Origin: Paraburkholderia sp. CNPSo 3274
Lineage (GTDB): Bacteria > Pseudomonadota > Gammaproteobacteria > Burkholderiales > Burkholderiaceae
DNA: 64,000 nt
Direction: 5' to 3'
Assembly (NCBI RefSeq): GCF_024206475.1
Contig: NZ_JAMBPR010000004.1
Span: forward strand, 153,492-217,491
The position numbers and the translations under genes were made by a program. Positions 8,298 to 17,994 of the stretch are shown piece by piece. The notes below the pieces were generated by a model, which worked only from the letters and a program-made list of their open reading frames with translations, was not told the origin of the DNA and ran no database searches. Each line of letters starts with the position of its first letter. The stretch's first letter is position 1.

Positions 8298-9587
8298 ATG
8301 AACAGCGTCAGCATGACCGGAGTGCGCAAGGGCAAACTGAGCCGCACGCAGTTGATCGTCGCCGCGACGATCGGCAATGCGCTCGAATTCTTCGATTTCA
8401 CCGTCTATAGCTTCTTCGCGCTGACCATCGGCAAATTGTTCTTTCCCACCATGTCGAGCTACGGGCAGTTGCTGGCGTCGGTGGCGACTTTCGGCGTGGG
8501 CTTCGTCATGCGGCCGCTGGGCGGCGTCGTGATCGGCGCTTATGCCGACCGCGCCGGACGCAAGCCCGCCATGACGCTCACCATCTTCATGATGGCGCTG
8601 GGCTGCTTGCTGATCGGCCTCGCGCCCACCTACGCGCAAATCGGTGTGGCCGCACCGGTCTTGATCGTATTCGCGCGCTTGCTGCAGGGGTTTTCCGCAG
8701 GCGGCGAAGTGGGCGCTTCCACCACGCTGCTGATCGAGGCGGGCACGCCCGCCAATCGCGGCCTGCTCGGCAGCTGGCAGTTCGCGAGCCAGGGGCTGGG
8801 CGTTTCGCTCGGCGCGTTAATGGCGGGACTCCTGACGACTTTTCTCGCCGCCGACACACTGCTCGCCTGGGGCTGGCGTGTGCCTTTCCTCATGGGCGTG
8901 GCGATCGCGCCGCTCGGCATATGGATTCGCCGGCGTCTGGACGAACAGTTGCCGCAGCAGGCGAGCGCGGTGCGCATGCCGGTGCTCGCCGTGATGCGCG
9001 ACCACTGGCGGCGCGCGGCGCTCGGCATCTTGCTGACGATCGGCTCCACGGTCACGGCCTATGTCGTCACGTTCTATATGCCGACGTATGCGATTCACGA
9101 ACTGAAGGTGCCCGCGCCCACGGCCTTGCTGGCGGGGCTCGTTTCTGGCGTCGTGACCTTTCTGGTTGCGCCCGTATCGGGGCTGCTCTGCGATCGGTTC
9201 AGCCGCCGCGCGCTGATCTTCTGGCCGCGCGTGGGCGTCTTGCTGTTGATCTACCCGGCGTTCCTGTGGCTGGCGAGCGGCCCGGACGCCACGCGTCTTT
9301 TGATCACCGTGGGCGGCCTGAGCGTGCTGCTGGGGCTGCAGGCCGCGCCTTCCATCACGATGCTGCCTGAGATGTTCCCGCGCGCCGTGCGCGCGACGGG
9401 CATGGCGATCGTCTACGGCATCGGCGTGGCGATTTTCGGCGGCTTCGCGCAAACCGTTGCCACCTGGCTCGTGAAGAGCACGGGCAATCTGCTCGCGCCC
9501 GCGTGGTACGTGATGGCGTGCGTGGCGATCTCGTGCCTCGCGTTGCCGTTCATTCGTGACCTCACGGGCAAGCCGCTCGAGGATTGA
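8298..9587 (+). CDS. MFS transporter, metabolite:H+ symporter (MHS) family
   Basis: A 429-residue inner-membrane transporter with twelve hydrophobic segments. The N-terminus carries the MHS-type motif GNALEFFDFTVYSFFALTIG, and the loop 2-3 motif GAYADRAGRKPAMTL is present. Characterised relatives take up organic acids such as alpha-ketoglutarate, shikimate or citrate with protons. ATG 8298 is chosen because GAGGAG lies just upstream. It converges with the PanE-like gene with only three bases between stops. A link to that catabolic cluster is plausible, but the substrate is not determinable. Confidence 0.9.
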   Translation: MNSVSMTGVRKGKLSRTQLIVAATIGNALEFFDFTVYSFFALTIGKLFFPTMSSYGQLLASVATFGVGFVMRPLGGVVIGAYADRAGRKPAMTLTIFMMALGCLLIGLAPTYAQIGVAAPVLIVFARLLQGFSAGGEVGASTTLLIEAGTPANRGLLGSWQFASQGLGVSLGALMAGLLTTFLAADTLLAWGWRVPFLMGVAIAPLGIWIRRRLDEQLPQQASAVRMPVLAVMRDHWRRAALGILLTIGSTVTAYVVTFYMPTYAIHELKVPAPTALLAGLVSGVVTFLVAPVSGLLCDRFSRRALIFWPRVGVLLLIYPAFLWLASGPDATRLLITVGGLSVLLGLQAAPSITMLPEMFPRAVRATGMAIVYGIGVAIFGGFAQTVATWLVKSTGNLLAPAWYVMACVAISCLALPFIRDLTGKPLED

Positions 9588-9590
9588 TTG

Positions 9591-10592
9591 CTAGCGTCCC
9601 TGGCGCGCCACTTCGAGATTCGAGTCGAGCTGGCGCGCAAGACCGTACAGCATGCCGAGCGATGGCGCCGCGATGCCCACGCGCTGCGCCAGTTCATATG
9701 GCGCGCCTAGCAGTGCTTCGACTTCGAGCGAGCGCTCCGCTTCCACGTCTTGCAGCATCGAGGTCTTGAACGCGCCTAGCTTGCGCGTGATCGCGTTGCG
9801 CTCCTCGATGGTCATCGCGAGGCGAATGCCGAGCACTTCGCCAATCGCACGTGCTTCTGCCATGACCGCGCTCACGAGTTGCGCCGTGAGCGGGTCGTCG
9901 AGAATCACGTCGGCGGTCGAGCGCGTGAGCGCACTGATGGGGTTCATCGTCATATTGCCCCAGAGCTTCGCCCAGATATCGGCCTGAATCGGCGCGGCTT
10001 TCGTGACCTCGAAGCCAGCCCTCGCAAGCAGATCGCGCGCTTCCTGCGCGCGCGCGGCCATGTGCGCCGAGCCCTCGCCGACGATCAGATGATTGCCGCC
10101 GCCCTTGCGGATCACGCCCGGCCCCGCAATCGACGACGACAGATGCACGACGCAGCCCGAAGCCTGCGCGGGCGGCAACGCCTTCGAGATGACACCGCCC
10201 GGATCGACCGCTTCGAGCCGGCCGTTCGCGTGCGTGCCGCCGAATTCGTGGAGGAACCACCAGGGTACGCCGTTCATCGCCGAGACGATATGCGTGTGCG
10301 CGCCCACGAGCGGCGCGAGCGAAGCTGCCGACTGTGCGAGCGACTGACCCTTCAGGCAAATGAAGACGACGTCTTGCGCGCCAAGCGTTGCGGCGTCGTG
10401 GGTGGCGTTGACGGGTTGCGTGTAGCGCGTGGCGCCTTCGACGATCGTCAGACCGTCGCGGCGAATCGCTTCCAGATGCGCGCCACGTGCGAGCAGATTC
10501 ACGGCGATGCCCGCGCGGGCAAGACGCGCCGCGATCAGGCCGCCGATCGCACCACCGCCGACGACGGTGATCTTTTGATTCGGGGTGTTCAA
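9591..10592 (-). CDS. ketopantoate reductase (PanE/ApbA) family oxidoreductase
   Basis: A 333-residue NADP-dependent oxidoreductase. The N-terminal Rossmann motif VVGGGAIGGLIAARLARAG and the later IWAKLWGNMTMNPISALT block, with the ApbA catalytic lysine and asparagine region, identify the family. Start is a TTG at 10592 preceded by CAGGAG; no ATG in this frame has a better site. It follows the class II aldolase gene by four bases, so both are one operon. Because of that context it more probably acts on a hydroxy/keto acid in catabolism than as the pantothenate enzyme. This is inference. Confidence 0.85.
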   Translation of the reverse strand: MNTPNQKITVVGGGAIGGLIAARLARAGIAVNLLARGAHLEAIRRDGLTIVEGATRYTQPVNATHDAATLGAQDVVFICLKGQSLAQSAASLAPLVGAHTHIVSAMNGVPWWFLHEFGGTHANGRLEAVDPGGVISKALPPAQASGCVVHLSSSIAGPGVIRKGGGNHLIVGEGSAHMAARAQEARDLLARAGFEVTKAAPIQADIWAKLWGNMTMNPISALTRSTADVILDDPLTAQLVSAVMAEARAIGEVLGIRLAMTIEERNAITRKLGAFKTSMLQDVEAERSLEVEALLGAPYELAQRVGIAAPSLGMLYGLARQLDSNLEVARQGR

Positions 10593-10596
10593 ACTT

Positions 10597-11367
10597 TCAC
10601 TCCTGATATGACGGGTCGATGCGCGTGACACGACGGACCAGCGCGTCGAGCACGTTCTGGCCCGCGCCATGTTCGGGCGAGAACTGCAAAGCGTCGCGCG
10701 TCGCGCGTTCGGTAATGGCGGGCGAGATCGGCAGCGTCTGGCCGCGCATCGAATCGGTCACGACCTGCACCTCACATGCGCGGTTGAGCGTCCACAGCAG
10801 CGCGAAAGCGTGCGCGAGGGTTACACCGTGCGAGAGCAGCCCGTGATTGCGCAGGATGAGCAGCCGCTTGTCGCCCATCGACTTCAGAATGCGCGATTTT
10901 TCTTCGGCGTGCACGGTGATGCCTTCGAAATCGTGATACGCGACCATGTCGTGCAGCTGCGCCGAATAGAAGTTTGTATACGCAAGGCCGCCGTCCATAC
11001 ACGCCACCGCGAGCCCTGCCGTGGTGTGCGTGTGCATTACGCAATGCGCGTCTTCCACGGTTGCATGAATCGCGCTGTGGATCACGAAGCCGGCCGGGTT
11101 GATCGGATACTCGCTCGGGCTCAGGACATTGCCTTCGAGATCGATCTTGACGAGATTCGAGGCCTTGATTTCGTCATACGTAAGCCCGAACGGGTTGATG
11201 AGGAAATGCTTGTGCGGCCCGGGCACGCGCAGCGTAATGTGATTGAAGATCAGCTCGGTCCAGCCCATGAGATGAAACACGCGATACACGGCGGCAAGCT
11301 GCACGCGCGCCGCCCATTCCGCGGGGTCGCACCATTCGGGGCGCGTGCGCTGGATGTTTTCATTCAT
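10597..11367 (-). CDS. class II aldolase/adducin family protein
   Basis: A 256-residue protein of the zinc-dependent class II aldolase fold. The metal-binding histidines are visible in HCVMHTHTTAGLAVA and in the later LLILRNHGLLSHG segment. Family members cleave or decarboxylate sugar-like hydroxy-keto compounds. ATG 11367 is preceded by GGAGGAGA. It is the first gene of a two-gene minus-strand operon with the PanE-like reductase, and a MarR gene is divergent to it. The pair suggests breakdown of a small branched or hydroxylated acid; the substrate is unknown. Confidence 0.88.
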   Translation of the reverse strand: MNENIQRTRPEWCDPAEWAARVQLAAVYRVFHLMGWTELIFNHITLRVPGPHKHFLINPFGLTYDEIKASNLVKIDLEGNVLSPSEYPINPAGFVIHSAIHATVEDAHCVMHTHTTAGLAVACMDGGLAYTNFYSAQLHDMVAYHDFEGITVHAEEKSRILKSMGDKRLLILRNHGLLSHGVTLAHAFALLWTLNRACEVQVVTDSMRGQTLPISPAITERATRDALQFSPEHGAGQNVLDALVRRVTRIDPSYQE

Positions 11368-11441
11368 GGAAGTCTCCTCCTGGCGGGCTCTGGTCACGCC
11401 GATCCTACGCGCAAATAAATGCGTGTGCAAGCATCAATTTT

Positions 11442-11476
11442 TCGATGAAATGCCTGCAGAAAAGGGCTTTCATCGA
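11442..11476. promoter_or_regulatory. inverted repeat between the aldolase and MarR genes, candidate operator
   Basis: TCGATGAAA (11442-11450) and TTTCATCGA (11468-11476) form a perfect 9-bp inverted repeat in the divergent intergenic region. It is a plausible binding site for the adjacent MarR protein. The centre-to-centre distance is 26 bases. Confidence 0.45.
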
Positions 11477-11534
11477 TGCTATCCTGATGGCGTGGCTGCA
11501 TTTCGCGGCCGCTGAAAACCAGGCGGGAAGACGA

Positions 11535-11978
11535 ATGACGGGGAAGTACAACATCGCGGAGCTGTTCACCTACCGGCTCCATGCGCTCAAGAAGCAGACC
11601 GATCGCACGATGAGCGACGCGTTCGAGGCAGCGCTTTCCCTGTCGCTCACGGAGGCGCGGCTGCTGCTCAGCGTGGGCGCGTTCGGATCGTCGTCGGTGT
11701 CGGATCTCGGGCGCGTGTCGAATCTCGACCGCAGCCAGGCGAGCCGCGCCACCGACGTGCTCGAACGCAAGGGCCTGCTCGCCAAGACCTCGAACGAGGC
11801 GGATGCACGCGGGGTGCTCGTGGCGCTCACGGCGCAGGGGCGCAGCACCTACCGGCGCGCAGCGACGATCTCGAAGGCGACGAACGACGCGATTCTCGCC
11901 ACGCTGAGCGAGCACGAGCGCGAAGTGCTGGCGACCGTGCTGGCCAAGCTCGTGGCGAGCGGAGAGGAAGGCGAATGA
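11535..11978 (+). CDS. MarR family transcriptional regulator
   Basis: A 147-residue winged-helix regulator. The MarR core is visible: LTEARLLLSVG, then the recognition helix VSNLDRSQASRATDVLERKGLL and the wing with ADARGVLVALT. It is divergent to the aldolase-reductase operon, so it probably controls it and itself through the 168-base gap, which holds a 9-bp inverted repeat. ATG 11535 has GGGAAG upstream; a longer in-frame start exists but is not needed. The effector is unknown. Confidence 0.88.
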   Translation: MTGKYNIAELFTYRLHALKKQTDRTMSDAFEAALSLSLTEARLLLSVGAFGSSSVSDLGRVSNLDRSQASRATDVLERKGLLAKTSNEADARGVLVALTAQGRSTYRRAATISKATNDAILATLSEHEREVLATVLAKLVASGEEGE

Positions 11979-12035
11979 AGCGGGCGAATGAAGCGCGCCC
12001 CGCGCGTGACGGGATGAACGCGGGATGAACGCGCG

Positions 12036-12818
12036 TTAACCGCGCGCCGCGGGCTGGCGGAATTTCGCGGCCAGTTCACTTGCGCTGCGTGCGAGCAACG
12101 ACACGTCGCTGCCCACGGCGACGAACGTCGCGCCGGCTTCGAGATATTCGTTCGCAATGACCGGATCGGCCGCGAGCACGCCCGCGCCCTTGCCTTGCGC
12201 GCGCACGGTGCGAATACCCTTGCAGATCGCCTCGCGCACTTGTGGCGAGCCCGGTTGGCCTAGCAGGCCCATCGAAGCGCTCAAATCCGCCGGCCCGAAG
12301 AACACGCCGTCCACGCCTTCCACTTTCGCGATCGCTTCGAGCTGGGCGAGCGCGCTTGCCGTTTCCACCTGGACCAGCACGCACAGTTCTTCCGCAGCGT
12401 GATGCAGATAGTCGGCAGAGCCGTTCCAGCGCGAGGCACGGGCAAGCGCGCTGCCCACGCCGCGCACGCCGTGCGGCGGATAGCGCGTCGCGGCGACGGC
12501 GGCGTGTGCCTCGTCGGCGTTCTCGACCATCGGCACGAGCAGCGTTTGCGTGCCAATGTCGAGCAGTTGCTTGATGATGGCGGCGTCGTTGCGCACGGGC
12601 CGCACGATAGCGTGCGCGGGGTAGGGCGCGACGGCCTGCAGTTGCGCGAGCGTGCTACGCAGATCGTTGGGCGCGTGCTCGCCGTCGATCAATAGCCAGT
12701 CGAAGCCCGTGTTCGCAAGCAGTTCGGTCACGTACGAGTCGGCGAGTGCGGCCCACAGACCGATTTGCGGGCGGTCTTGCGCGAGCGCGCGCTTGAATGG
12801 GTTGGCGGGGACGGCCAT
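12036..12818 (-). CDS. hpaI: 4-hydroxy-2-oxoheptanedioate aldolase
   Basis: A 260-residue class II pyruvate aldolase of the HpcH/HpaI family. It cleaves 4-hydroxy-2-oxoheptanedioate to pyruvate and succinate semialdehyde, the last step of homoprotocatechuate meta-cleavage. Family marks are [12 protein letters not shown] near residue 40, [11 protein letters not shown], and the metal-site region [17 protein letters not shown] followed by FFGPADLS. It is the last gene of the hpa operon, 16 bases after hpaH. The length matches the family (~260-267). Confidence 0.95.
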   Translation of the reverse strand: MAVPANPFKRALAQDRPQIGLWAALADSYVTELLANTGFDWLLIDGEHAPNDLRSTLAQLQAVAPYPAHAIVRPVRNDAAIIKQLLDIGTQTLLVPMVENADEAHAAVAATRYPPHGVRGVGSALARASRWNGSADYLHHAAEELCVLVQVETASALAQLEAIAKVEGVDGVFFGPADLSASMGLLGQPGSPQVREAICKGIRTVRAQGKGAGVLAADPVIANEYLEAGATFVAVGSDVSLLARSASELAAKFRQPAARG

Positions 12819-12834
12819 GATTACGACATCCTGA

Positions 12835-13641
12835 TCAGATGAAATTGAAGCCGATGCCGCCCAGCGGGCCGTAATCGGCATGGAACGTATCGCCCGCGCG
12901 TGCCGGAATGGGGGCCGTGAACGAGCCGCTCAGGATCACGTCGCCGGTTTCGAGGCGCTCGTCGTGGCGCGCGATCTTGTTGGCGAGCCAGGCAACGCCG
13001 GTTGCCGGATGGTTGAGCACCGCAGCGGCCAGCCCGCTTTCCTCCACGGCGCCGTTCCTGTAGAGCAGCGCGCCGACCCAGCGCAGGTCCACGTCGAGCG
13101 GCTTCACCGGGCGGCCGCCCAGCACGACGCCCGCGTTGGCGGCGAAGTCGGAAATCGTGTCGAACACCTTGCGCGGCGCTTTGGTTTCGCGGTCGAACTG
13201 CTCGATGCGCGCGTCGATGATCTCGATGGCCGGCGTGACGTAGGCCGTTGCGTCGAGCACGTCGAAGAGTGTGACGTTGGGCCCTTGCAGTGGCCGGTTC
13301 AGCACGAACGCCAGTTCCACTTCCACACGCGGCGCGATGAAACGGTCCGCGCGAATCGCGCTGCCTGCGGGGATGAACATGCTGTCGAGCAGCGGCGCGT
13401 AGTCGGGCTCGTCGATCTGCGACGCGCGCTGCATGGCGCGCGACGTGAGGCCAATCTTGCGGCCCTTGATCGTGTGGCCCGCGGCGAGCTTGAGTTTGAC
13501 CCATTCGCGCTGGATCGCGTAGCCGTCGTCGATCGTCATCTCCGGATGCGACCGTGAAAAATGGCGCAGCTGCGTGCGCGTGCGCTCCGCCTCGTTGAGC
13601 TGCGCGGCCAGCGCGCAGATGGTTTGCTGATCTAGCATCAT
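12835..13641 (-). CDS. hpaH: 2-oxo-hept-4-ene-1,7-dioate hydratase
   Basis: A 268-residue hydratase of the FAH-fold MhpD/HpaH family. It adds water to 2-oxohept-4-ene-1,7-dioate to make the HpaI substrate. Typical segments are [29 protein letters not shown], the metal-binding region VEVELAFVL and [15 protein letters not shown]. The start is one of two adjacent ATGs (13641 or 13638), preceded by GGGAA. It sits 20 bases after hpaF and 16 bases before hpaI in the operon. Confidence 0.95.
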   Translation of the reverse strand: MMLDQQTICALAAQLNEAERTRTQLRHFSRSHPEMTIDDGYAIQREWVKLKLAAGHTIKGRKIGLTSRAMQRASQIDEPDYAPLLDSMFIPAGSAIRADRFIAPRVEVELAFVLNRPLQGPNVTLFDVLDATAYVTPAIEIIDARIEQFDRETKAPRKVFDTISDFAANAGVVLGGRPVKPLDVDLRWVGALLYRNGAVEESGLAAAVLNHPATGVAWLANKIARHDERLETGDVILSGSFTAPIPARAGDTFHADYGPLGGIGFNFI

Positions 13642-13661
13642 GAATTCCCGTGCGCGTGCAC

Positions 13662-14063
13662 TCAGGTTTTGAGCCGGGTGTGCAGGTTGTTGTGCTTCCA
13701 CGCGCCTTCCTCGCTGAACTCGACGATTTCGAGCGAGAGCGCGAGGCCGTGCGACGCGAAAGCTTGTGCGAAGTGCTGCTTGATCGCGTCGAAGAGCGCA
13801 TCGCCCGTCGCCCGTCGCACGGCTTGGGAGCGACCCGCGCCGATCTTCAGGCAGCCGTGCAGGAAGGCGTTCCCGGGATTGCCGTCGGCAACGAAGTACT
13901 GTTCGCAGCGCAGCGCGCGCGTGCGAATGCCGCCGCGTGGATAGACGCGTGCGCCGTTTTCATCGCGTTGCGCATCGAGCACGTGGGCCAGCGTTTCGCA
14001 GAGCCGGCCCATGCTGCTCGCATCCGCGAGATTCGCGCTGTATTCGAGGGTGAGGTGGGGCAT
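13662..14063 (-). CDS. hpaF: 5-carboxymethyl-2-hydroxymuconate delta-isomerase
   Basis: A 133-residue member of the CHMI family (tautomerase superfamily). The mature start [11 protein letters not shown] provides the catalytic N-terminal proline. It isomerises 5-carboxymethyl-2-hydroxymuconate in the homoprotocatechuate pathway. The family is usually 125-130 residues. It lies 15 bases after hpaD. Confidence 0.93.
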   Translation of the reverse strand: MPHLTLEYSANLADASSMGRLCETLAHVLDAQRDENGARVYPRGGIRTRALRCEQYFVADGNPGNAFLHGCLKIGAGRSQAVRRATGDALFDAIKQHFAQAFASHGLALSLEIVEFSEEGAWKHNNLHTRLKT

Positions 14064-14078
14064 GGCGTTCTCCCGTGT

Positions 14079-14942
14079 TCAAGCGGGCAGCGGCGTGACC
14101 GGCAAGATGGCGTTGATCTGTCCGGTGCCGGAGCTGCCGAAATACGGCGTGACGACTTCCGCGCGGCCTTCGTAGCGGTCCCACCCAAGCGCGCCGAGCA
14201 GCATGGCGGTGTCGTGCATGCCGCCCTCGCCCCAGCACTTTTCGTTGTACATCGGCAGCATGTCGCAGAAGGTTTTCCAGTCACCGCGCTCCCACATCGC
14301 CACGACGTTGCGATCGGTCGCTTCGAGAAACGGGTCCCAAACCTTGTGCATGAAGGCTTCGGCGGTGCCGTTGTTGGCGAAGTGGTGGCTCAGCGAACCG
14401 CTCGCGAGTATCGCCACCGTGCCGTCGTAGCGTTGTTCGATCGCGCGGCGCACGGCCAGGCCGAAGCGCGCGCTAGTGGCGAGGTCGTGCCACATGCACC
14501 AGCCCGCCACCGAAACCGTGCGGAAATGTTCGTCGCCGTTCATATAGCGCATGGGGACGAGCGTGCCGTATTCGAGGTCGAGCGTCGTTTCGCTATGTGC
14601 GCGCGTCTTCACGCCCATTTCGTTCGCGACATCGGCAATCAGATGGCCAAGCTGCGCATTGCCGGGATACGCGTACGGCATGTTCTTGATGAAGTGCGGC
14701 AGCTCGTTGCTCGTGTAGATGCCTTCGAAGCGCGGCGCACAGTTGATGTGATACTCGCTGTTCACGAGCCAGTGCACATCGAACACGACGATCGTATCGA
14801 CGCCCAGTTCGCGGCAGCGCCGGCCGATCTCGTGATGCCCGTCGATGGCCGCCTGGCGGCAGCCCTTGTGGGGGCCGTCCAGTTCGGAGAGGTACAGCGA
14901 AGGCACGTGCGTGACCTTGGCCGCCAGCGCGAGTTTGCCCAT
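14079..14942 (-). CDS. hpaD: 3,4-dihydroxyphenylacetate 2,3-dioxygenase
   Basis: A 287-residue extradiol ring-cleavage dioxygenase of the LigB-like class III type. It opens homoprotocatechuate to 5-carboxymethyl-2-hydroxymuconate semialdehyde using Fe(II). Conserved histidines are visible in KVTHVPSLYLSE near residue 12 and VFDVHWLVNSEYHIN near 52, and in the SGSLSHHF segment. The ATG at 14942 overlaps the hpaE stop by one base (TAATG), so the two are translationally coupled. Confidence 0.95.
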   Translation of the reverse strand: MGKLALAAKVTHVPSLYLSELDGPHKGCRQAAIDGHHEIGRRCRELGVDTIVVFDVHWLVNSEYHINCAPRFEGIYTSNELPHFIKNMPYAYPGNAQLGHLIADVANEMGVKTRAHSETTLDLEYGTLVPMRYMNGDEHFRTVSVAGWCMWHDLATSARFGLAVRRAIEQRYDGTVAILASGSLSHHFANNGTAEAFMHKVWDPFLEATDRNVVAMWERGDWKTFCDMLPMYNEKCWGEGGMHDTAMLLGALGWDRYEGRAEVVTPYFGSSGTGQINAILPVTPLPA

Positions 14943-16399
14943 TACACGCCCCAGTGCGGAATGTGATGCGAGCCGAGCGAAACACACACGTTTTTCGGCT
15001 CGAGGAACACTTCATAGCTCCACGTGCCGCCTTCGCGGCCCACGCCCGAAGCCTTCGTGCCGCCGAACGGCTGGCGCAGGTCGCGCACGTTCTGGCTGTT
15101 CACGAAGCACATGCCCGCTTCGACGGCGGCGGCCACGCGCAGCGCGCGGCCAGTGTTCTCGGTCCACACGTAGCTGGACAGACCATAGGCGATGTCGTTG
15201 GAAAGGCGGATCGCGTGAGCTTCGTCTTCGAAGGGAATCAGGCACGCAACCGGGCCGAAGATTTCTTCCTGGGCGATGCGCATGCGGTTATCGACATCGA
15301 CGAACACGGTCGGCTGAACGAAGTTTCCCTTCTTCACCGCGTCGGGCAGCGCCGGCGCGTCGAGGCCGCCGCACGCGAGCGTCGCGCCTTCCTTCGGCCC
15401 GAGTTCGATATAGCTGCGTACTTTCGCGAGATGGCCCTGGCTGATCATCGGGCCGACGATGGTTTTCTCGTCGAGCGGATCGCCCACGCTAATGCGCTTC
15501 GCACGCTCGACGAAGCGCTCAGCGAACTTCGCGTAGATCGAACGTTGCACGAGAATACGCGAGCCGGCCGTGCAGCGCTCGCCGTTGTTCGAGAAGATCA
15601 TGAACACGGCGGCGTCGAGCGCGCGCTCGAAATCGGCGTCGTCGAAGATCACGAACGGCGATTTGCCGCCCAGCTCCATCGAGAACTTCTTGAGGCCCGC
15701 GGCCTGTACGATGCGGTTGCCCGTGGCCGTCGAGCCCGTGAACGAAACCGCGCGCACATCGGGGTGCGCAACGAGCGGCTCGCCCGCTTCCTTGCCATAG
15801 CCATGCACGATATTGAGCACGCCCGCCGGAATGCCCGCGTCGAGCGCGAACTGGCCGAGCATCGAGGCCGTGAGCGGCGATAGCTCGCTCATCTTCAGCA
15901 CAGCGGTATTGCCGAACGCGAGGCAGGGTGCGACCTTCCACGTTGCGGTCATGAACGGCACGTTCCAGGGCGAGATGAGCGCGCACACGCCCACGGGATG
16001 AAACAGCGTGTAGTTCAGATGTGTGGACGTGGGGTAGGTGTGGCCGTCCACGGCGGTACAGACTTCGGCGAAGTAGCTGAAGTTGTCGGCGGCGCGCGGC
16101 ACGAGTTGCTTGCCGGTTTGCGAAATGGTCTGGCCCGTGTCCTTCGTTTCGGTCTGCGCGATTTCGGGCACGTGCTTCGCGATCAGCTCGCCGAGCTTGC
16201 GAATCGCCTTCGCGCGCTCGGCGGCGGGCTTTGCCGCCCATGCGGGAAACGCGTCCTTCGCGGCGCGCACCGCGAGATCGACTTCCTCCGCGCCGCCGCG
16301 CGCCACTTCCGCGAGCACGTCCTGGTTCGCCGGATTCACGGTTTCGAAGTAGTCGCGCCCGGTGTGCGCGCGGCCGTTGATGAGATGATCGATGCGCAT
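14942..16399 (-). CDS. hpaE: 5-carboxymethyl-2-hydroxymuconate semialdehyde dehydrogenase
   Basis: A 485-residue NAD-dependent aldehyde dehydrogenase. It oxidises the ring-cleavage product of HpaD. Family marks are the NAD-binding FTGSTATGNRIV, the glutamate motif MELGGKSPFVIF and the active cysteine in FSNNGERCTAGSRI. The length equals the HpaE family. It starts 34 bases after hpaG2 and its stop overlaps the hpaD start. Confidence 0.96.
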   Translation of the reverse strand: MRIDHLINGRAHTGRDYFETVNPANQDVLAEVARGGAEEVDLAVRAAKDAFPAWAAKPAAERAKAIRKLGELIAKHVPEIAQTETKDTGQTISQTGKQLVPRAADNFSYFAEVCTAVDGHTYPTSTHLNYTLFHPVGVCALISPWNVPFMTATWKVAPCLAFGNTAVLKMSELSPLTASMLGQFALDAGIPAGVLNIVHGYGKEAGEPLVAHPDVRAVSFTGSTATGNRIVQAAGLKKFSMELGGKSPFVIFDDADFERALDAAVFMIFSNNGERCTAGSRILVQRSIYAKFAERFVERAKRISVGDPLDEKTIVGPMISQGHLAKVRSYIELGPKEGATLACGGLDAPALPDAVKKGNFVQPTVFVDVDNRMRIAQEEIFGPVACLIPFEDEAHAIRLSNDIAYGLSSYVWTENTGRALRVAAAVEAGMCFVNSQNVRDLRQPFGGTKASGVGREGGTWSYEVFLEPKNVCVSLGSHHIPHWGV

Positions 16400-16433
16400 G
16401 TCTAACGTATTCCGTGTTCGATTCGTTGGCGGA

Positions 16434-17189
16434 TCAGCGGCCGTAGTCGGCGTCGCTCGCGATGGTGTTGACGAGACGGCCCAGACCGTCGATCTCGCAC
16501 ACCACTTCGTCGCCCGCATTCACGTTGACGACGCCTTCGGGCGTCCCGGTCAGAATGACGTCGCCGGGGGCGAGCGTCATGAAACCGCTCAAATACTCGA
16601 TGAGATCCGCGATGCCGGTGACGAAATCGCGCGTGTTGCCGTTCTGCTTGAGTTCGCCGTTCACGTAAGTGCGCAGGCCGAGCGCGTTGACGTTGGCGAT
16701 ATCGGCGGCGTTGACGAACCAGGGGCCCAGCACGGTGCCGCCGTCGCGGTTTTTCACGCGCAGGTTCGGGCGGTAGTAGTTCTCCAGGTAGTCGCGGATC
16801 GCGTAGTCGTTCGCGATCGTGTAGCCGGCCACGTACTGCATGGCGTCCGCGCGCTTCACGTTTTGCGCGGTGCGGCCGATCACGACGGCAAGCTCGCACT
16901 CGTAGTGCATGAACGTGACGTCGGCGGGGCGGCGCGTGGTGCCGCGATGGCCGATCACGCTGCCCGGCCCCTTGAGGAACACGAGCGGCTCTTCCTGCTT
17001 CGAGAATTGCAGCTCTTTGGCGTGCTCGGCGTAATTGAGCCCAAGTGCGAAGATCGTGCCGGGCTCGAAAGGCGCGAGCCAGACGACTTCGTGCTCCTCG
17101 CGCACGCGGCCGTCGGCGAGCCGCACGCGGTTTCCTTCGGGCGTGGCTTCGTGTATGGCGCCTGCATAGGCAACGCGTCCGCGCATCAT
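16434..17189 (-). CDS. hpaG2: homoprotocatechuate degradation isomerase/decarboxylase, C-terminal-type subunit
   Basis: A 251-residue FAH-fold protein. In E. coli, HpaG is a single fused isomerase/decarboxylase; here this is the separate C-terminal-like half. Visible features are FALGLNYAEHAKEL, the metal ligands in MHYECELAVVIGRTA and the closing DVILTGTPEGV. It catalyses steps from 5-oxopent-3-ene-1,2,5-tricarboxylate towards 2-hydroxyhepta-2,4-dienedioate. Its ATG overlaps the hpaG1 stop by four bases (ATGA), a strong sign that both subunits are made together. Confidence 0.93.
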   Translation of the reverse strand: MMRGRVAYAGAIHEATPEGNRVRLADGRVREEHEVVWLAPFEPGTIFALGLNYAEHAKELQFSKQEEPLVFLKGPGSVIGHRGTTRRPADVTFMHYECELAVVIGRTAQNVKRADAMQYVAGYTIANDYAIRDYLENYYRPNLRVKNRDGGTVLGPWFVNAADIANVNALGLRTYVNGELKQNGNTRDFVTGIADLIEYLSGFMTLAPGDVILTGTPEGVVNVNAGDEVVCEIDGLGRLVNTIASDADYGR

Positions 17190-17974
17190 GCTTGTGCTCC
17201 CCGCGCCACGCCTGCCGCGACGAATTCGATTTCGAGCGGCGCCCAGTCTCCAATGGAGATCGCTGCACGCGCACCGGCTTGAACCACGGGTGCGCCATGT
17301 GGCACGCCGAGCGTGATGACGTCGCCGGGGGCGAGCGTCATGAAGTCGGTGACATCGGCGAGCAACTGGGCGACGCCGCGAACGCTCGTGGCCGTGGTTG
17401 CATGGAAGGCCGCGCCGCCTTCGATGTGCACCGCAATGGCAAGCCGATCGGGATCGGCCACATGCCGGCGCGCGACCACGGCGGGGCCGATTACGCAGAA
17501 GTTGTCGCGCGCGCGAAATCGCACCGAGGGGCGATAGACGCTCGCGTGCGGCACGCTCAGATCGGCCACGAGCGTATAACCCGCGATGTAATCGAATGCT
17601 TCATGTGCTGCGACGCGCGCGGCAGTCCGCCCAATCACGACGCCGAGCGACGCGCCCACTTGAACGCCATCATCGCCGGGCACGACCACGCGCGCGCGGT
17701 GGCCCGAGAGCGTGTTGCGCGGCTTCAGGTAGAGAATGGGCGCGCGCGGCGGCGTTTTATAAGGGGGCGCGTTCACGGCGTCGCCCAGCGCTTCTAGCGC
17801 GTGGCGGTCGTTGAGCAGCGTGCCGTAGACAGCGCCGCTCACGGGTGCCCGGCAACGCGTGCCCGTGGCGAGCAGCGCGCGCATGGCAGCGGCGGCTACG
17901 TCGCGCGGCAAGGCCTCGCCTTCGACGTGCAGCAGATGATCGGCAACGGAAAACATGGCTTGGATTGGCTTCAC
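17186..17974 (-). CDS. hpaG1: homoprotocatechuate degradation isomerase/decarboxylase, N-terminal-type subunit
   Basis: A 262-residue FAH-fold protein corresponding to the N-terminal half of E. coli HpaG. It has the YKTPPRAPILYLKPRNTL segment, GASLGVVIGRTA and a closing GDVITLGVPHG, in which the usual TGTP of the fold is altered. It is the first gene of the minus-strand hpa operon and is divergent from hpaR. A later ATG (17956) is possible. The split arrangement is common outside enterics. Confidence 0.92.
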   Translation of the reverse strand: MKPIQAMFSVADHLLHVEGEALPRDVAAAAMRALLATGTRCRAPVSGAVYGTLLNDRHALEALGDAVNAPPYKTPPRAPILYLKPRNTLSGHRARVVVPGDDGVQVGASLGVVIGRTAARVAAHEAFDYIAGYTLVADLSVPHASVYRPSVRFRARDNFCVIGPAVVARRHVADPDRLAIAVHIEGGAAFHATTATSVRGVAQLLADVTDFMTLAPGDVITLGVPHGAPVVQAGARAAISIGDWAPLEIEFVAAGVARGAQA

Positions 17975-17994
17975 GGAAACACTAATATGTGAGT

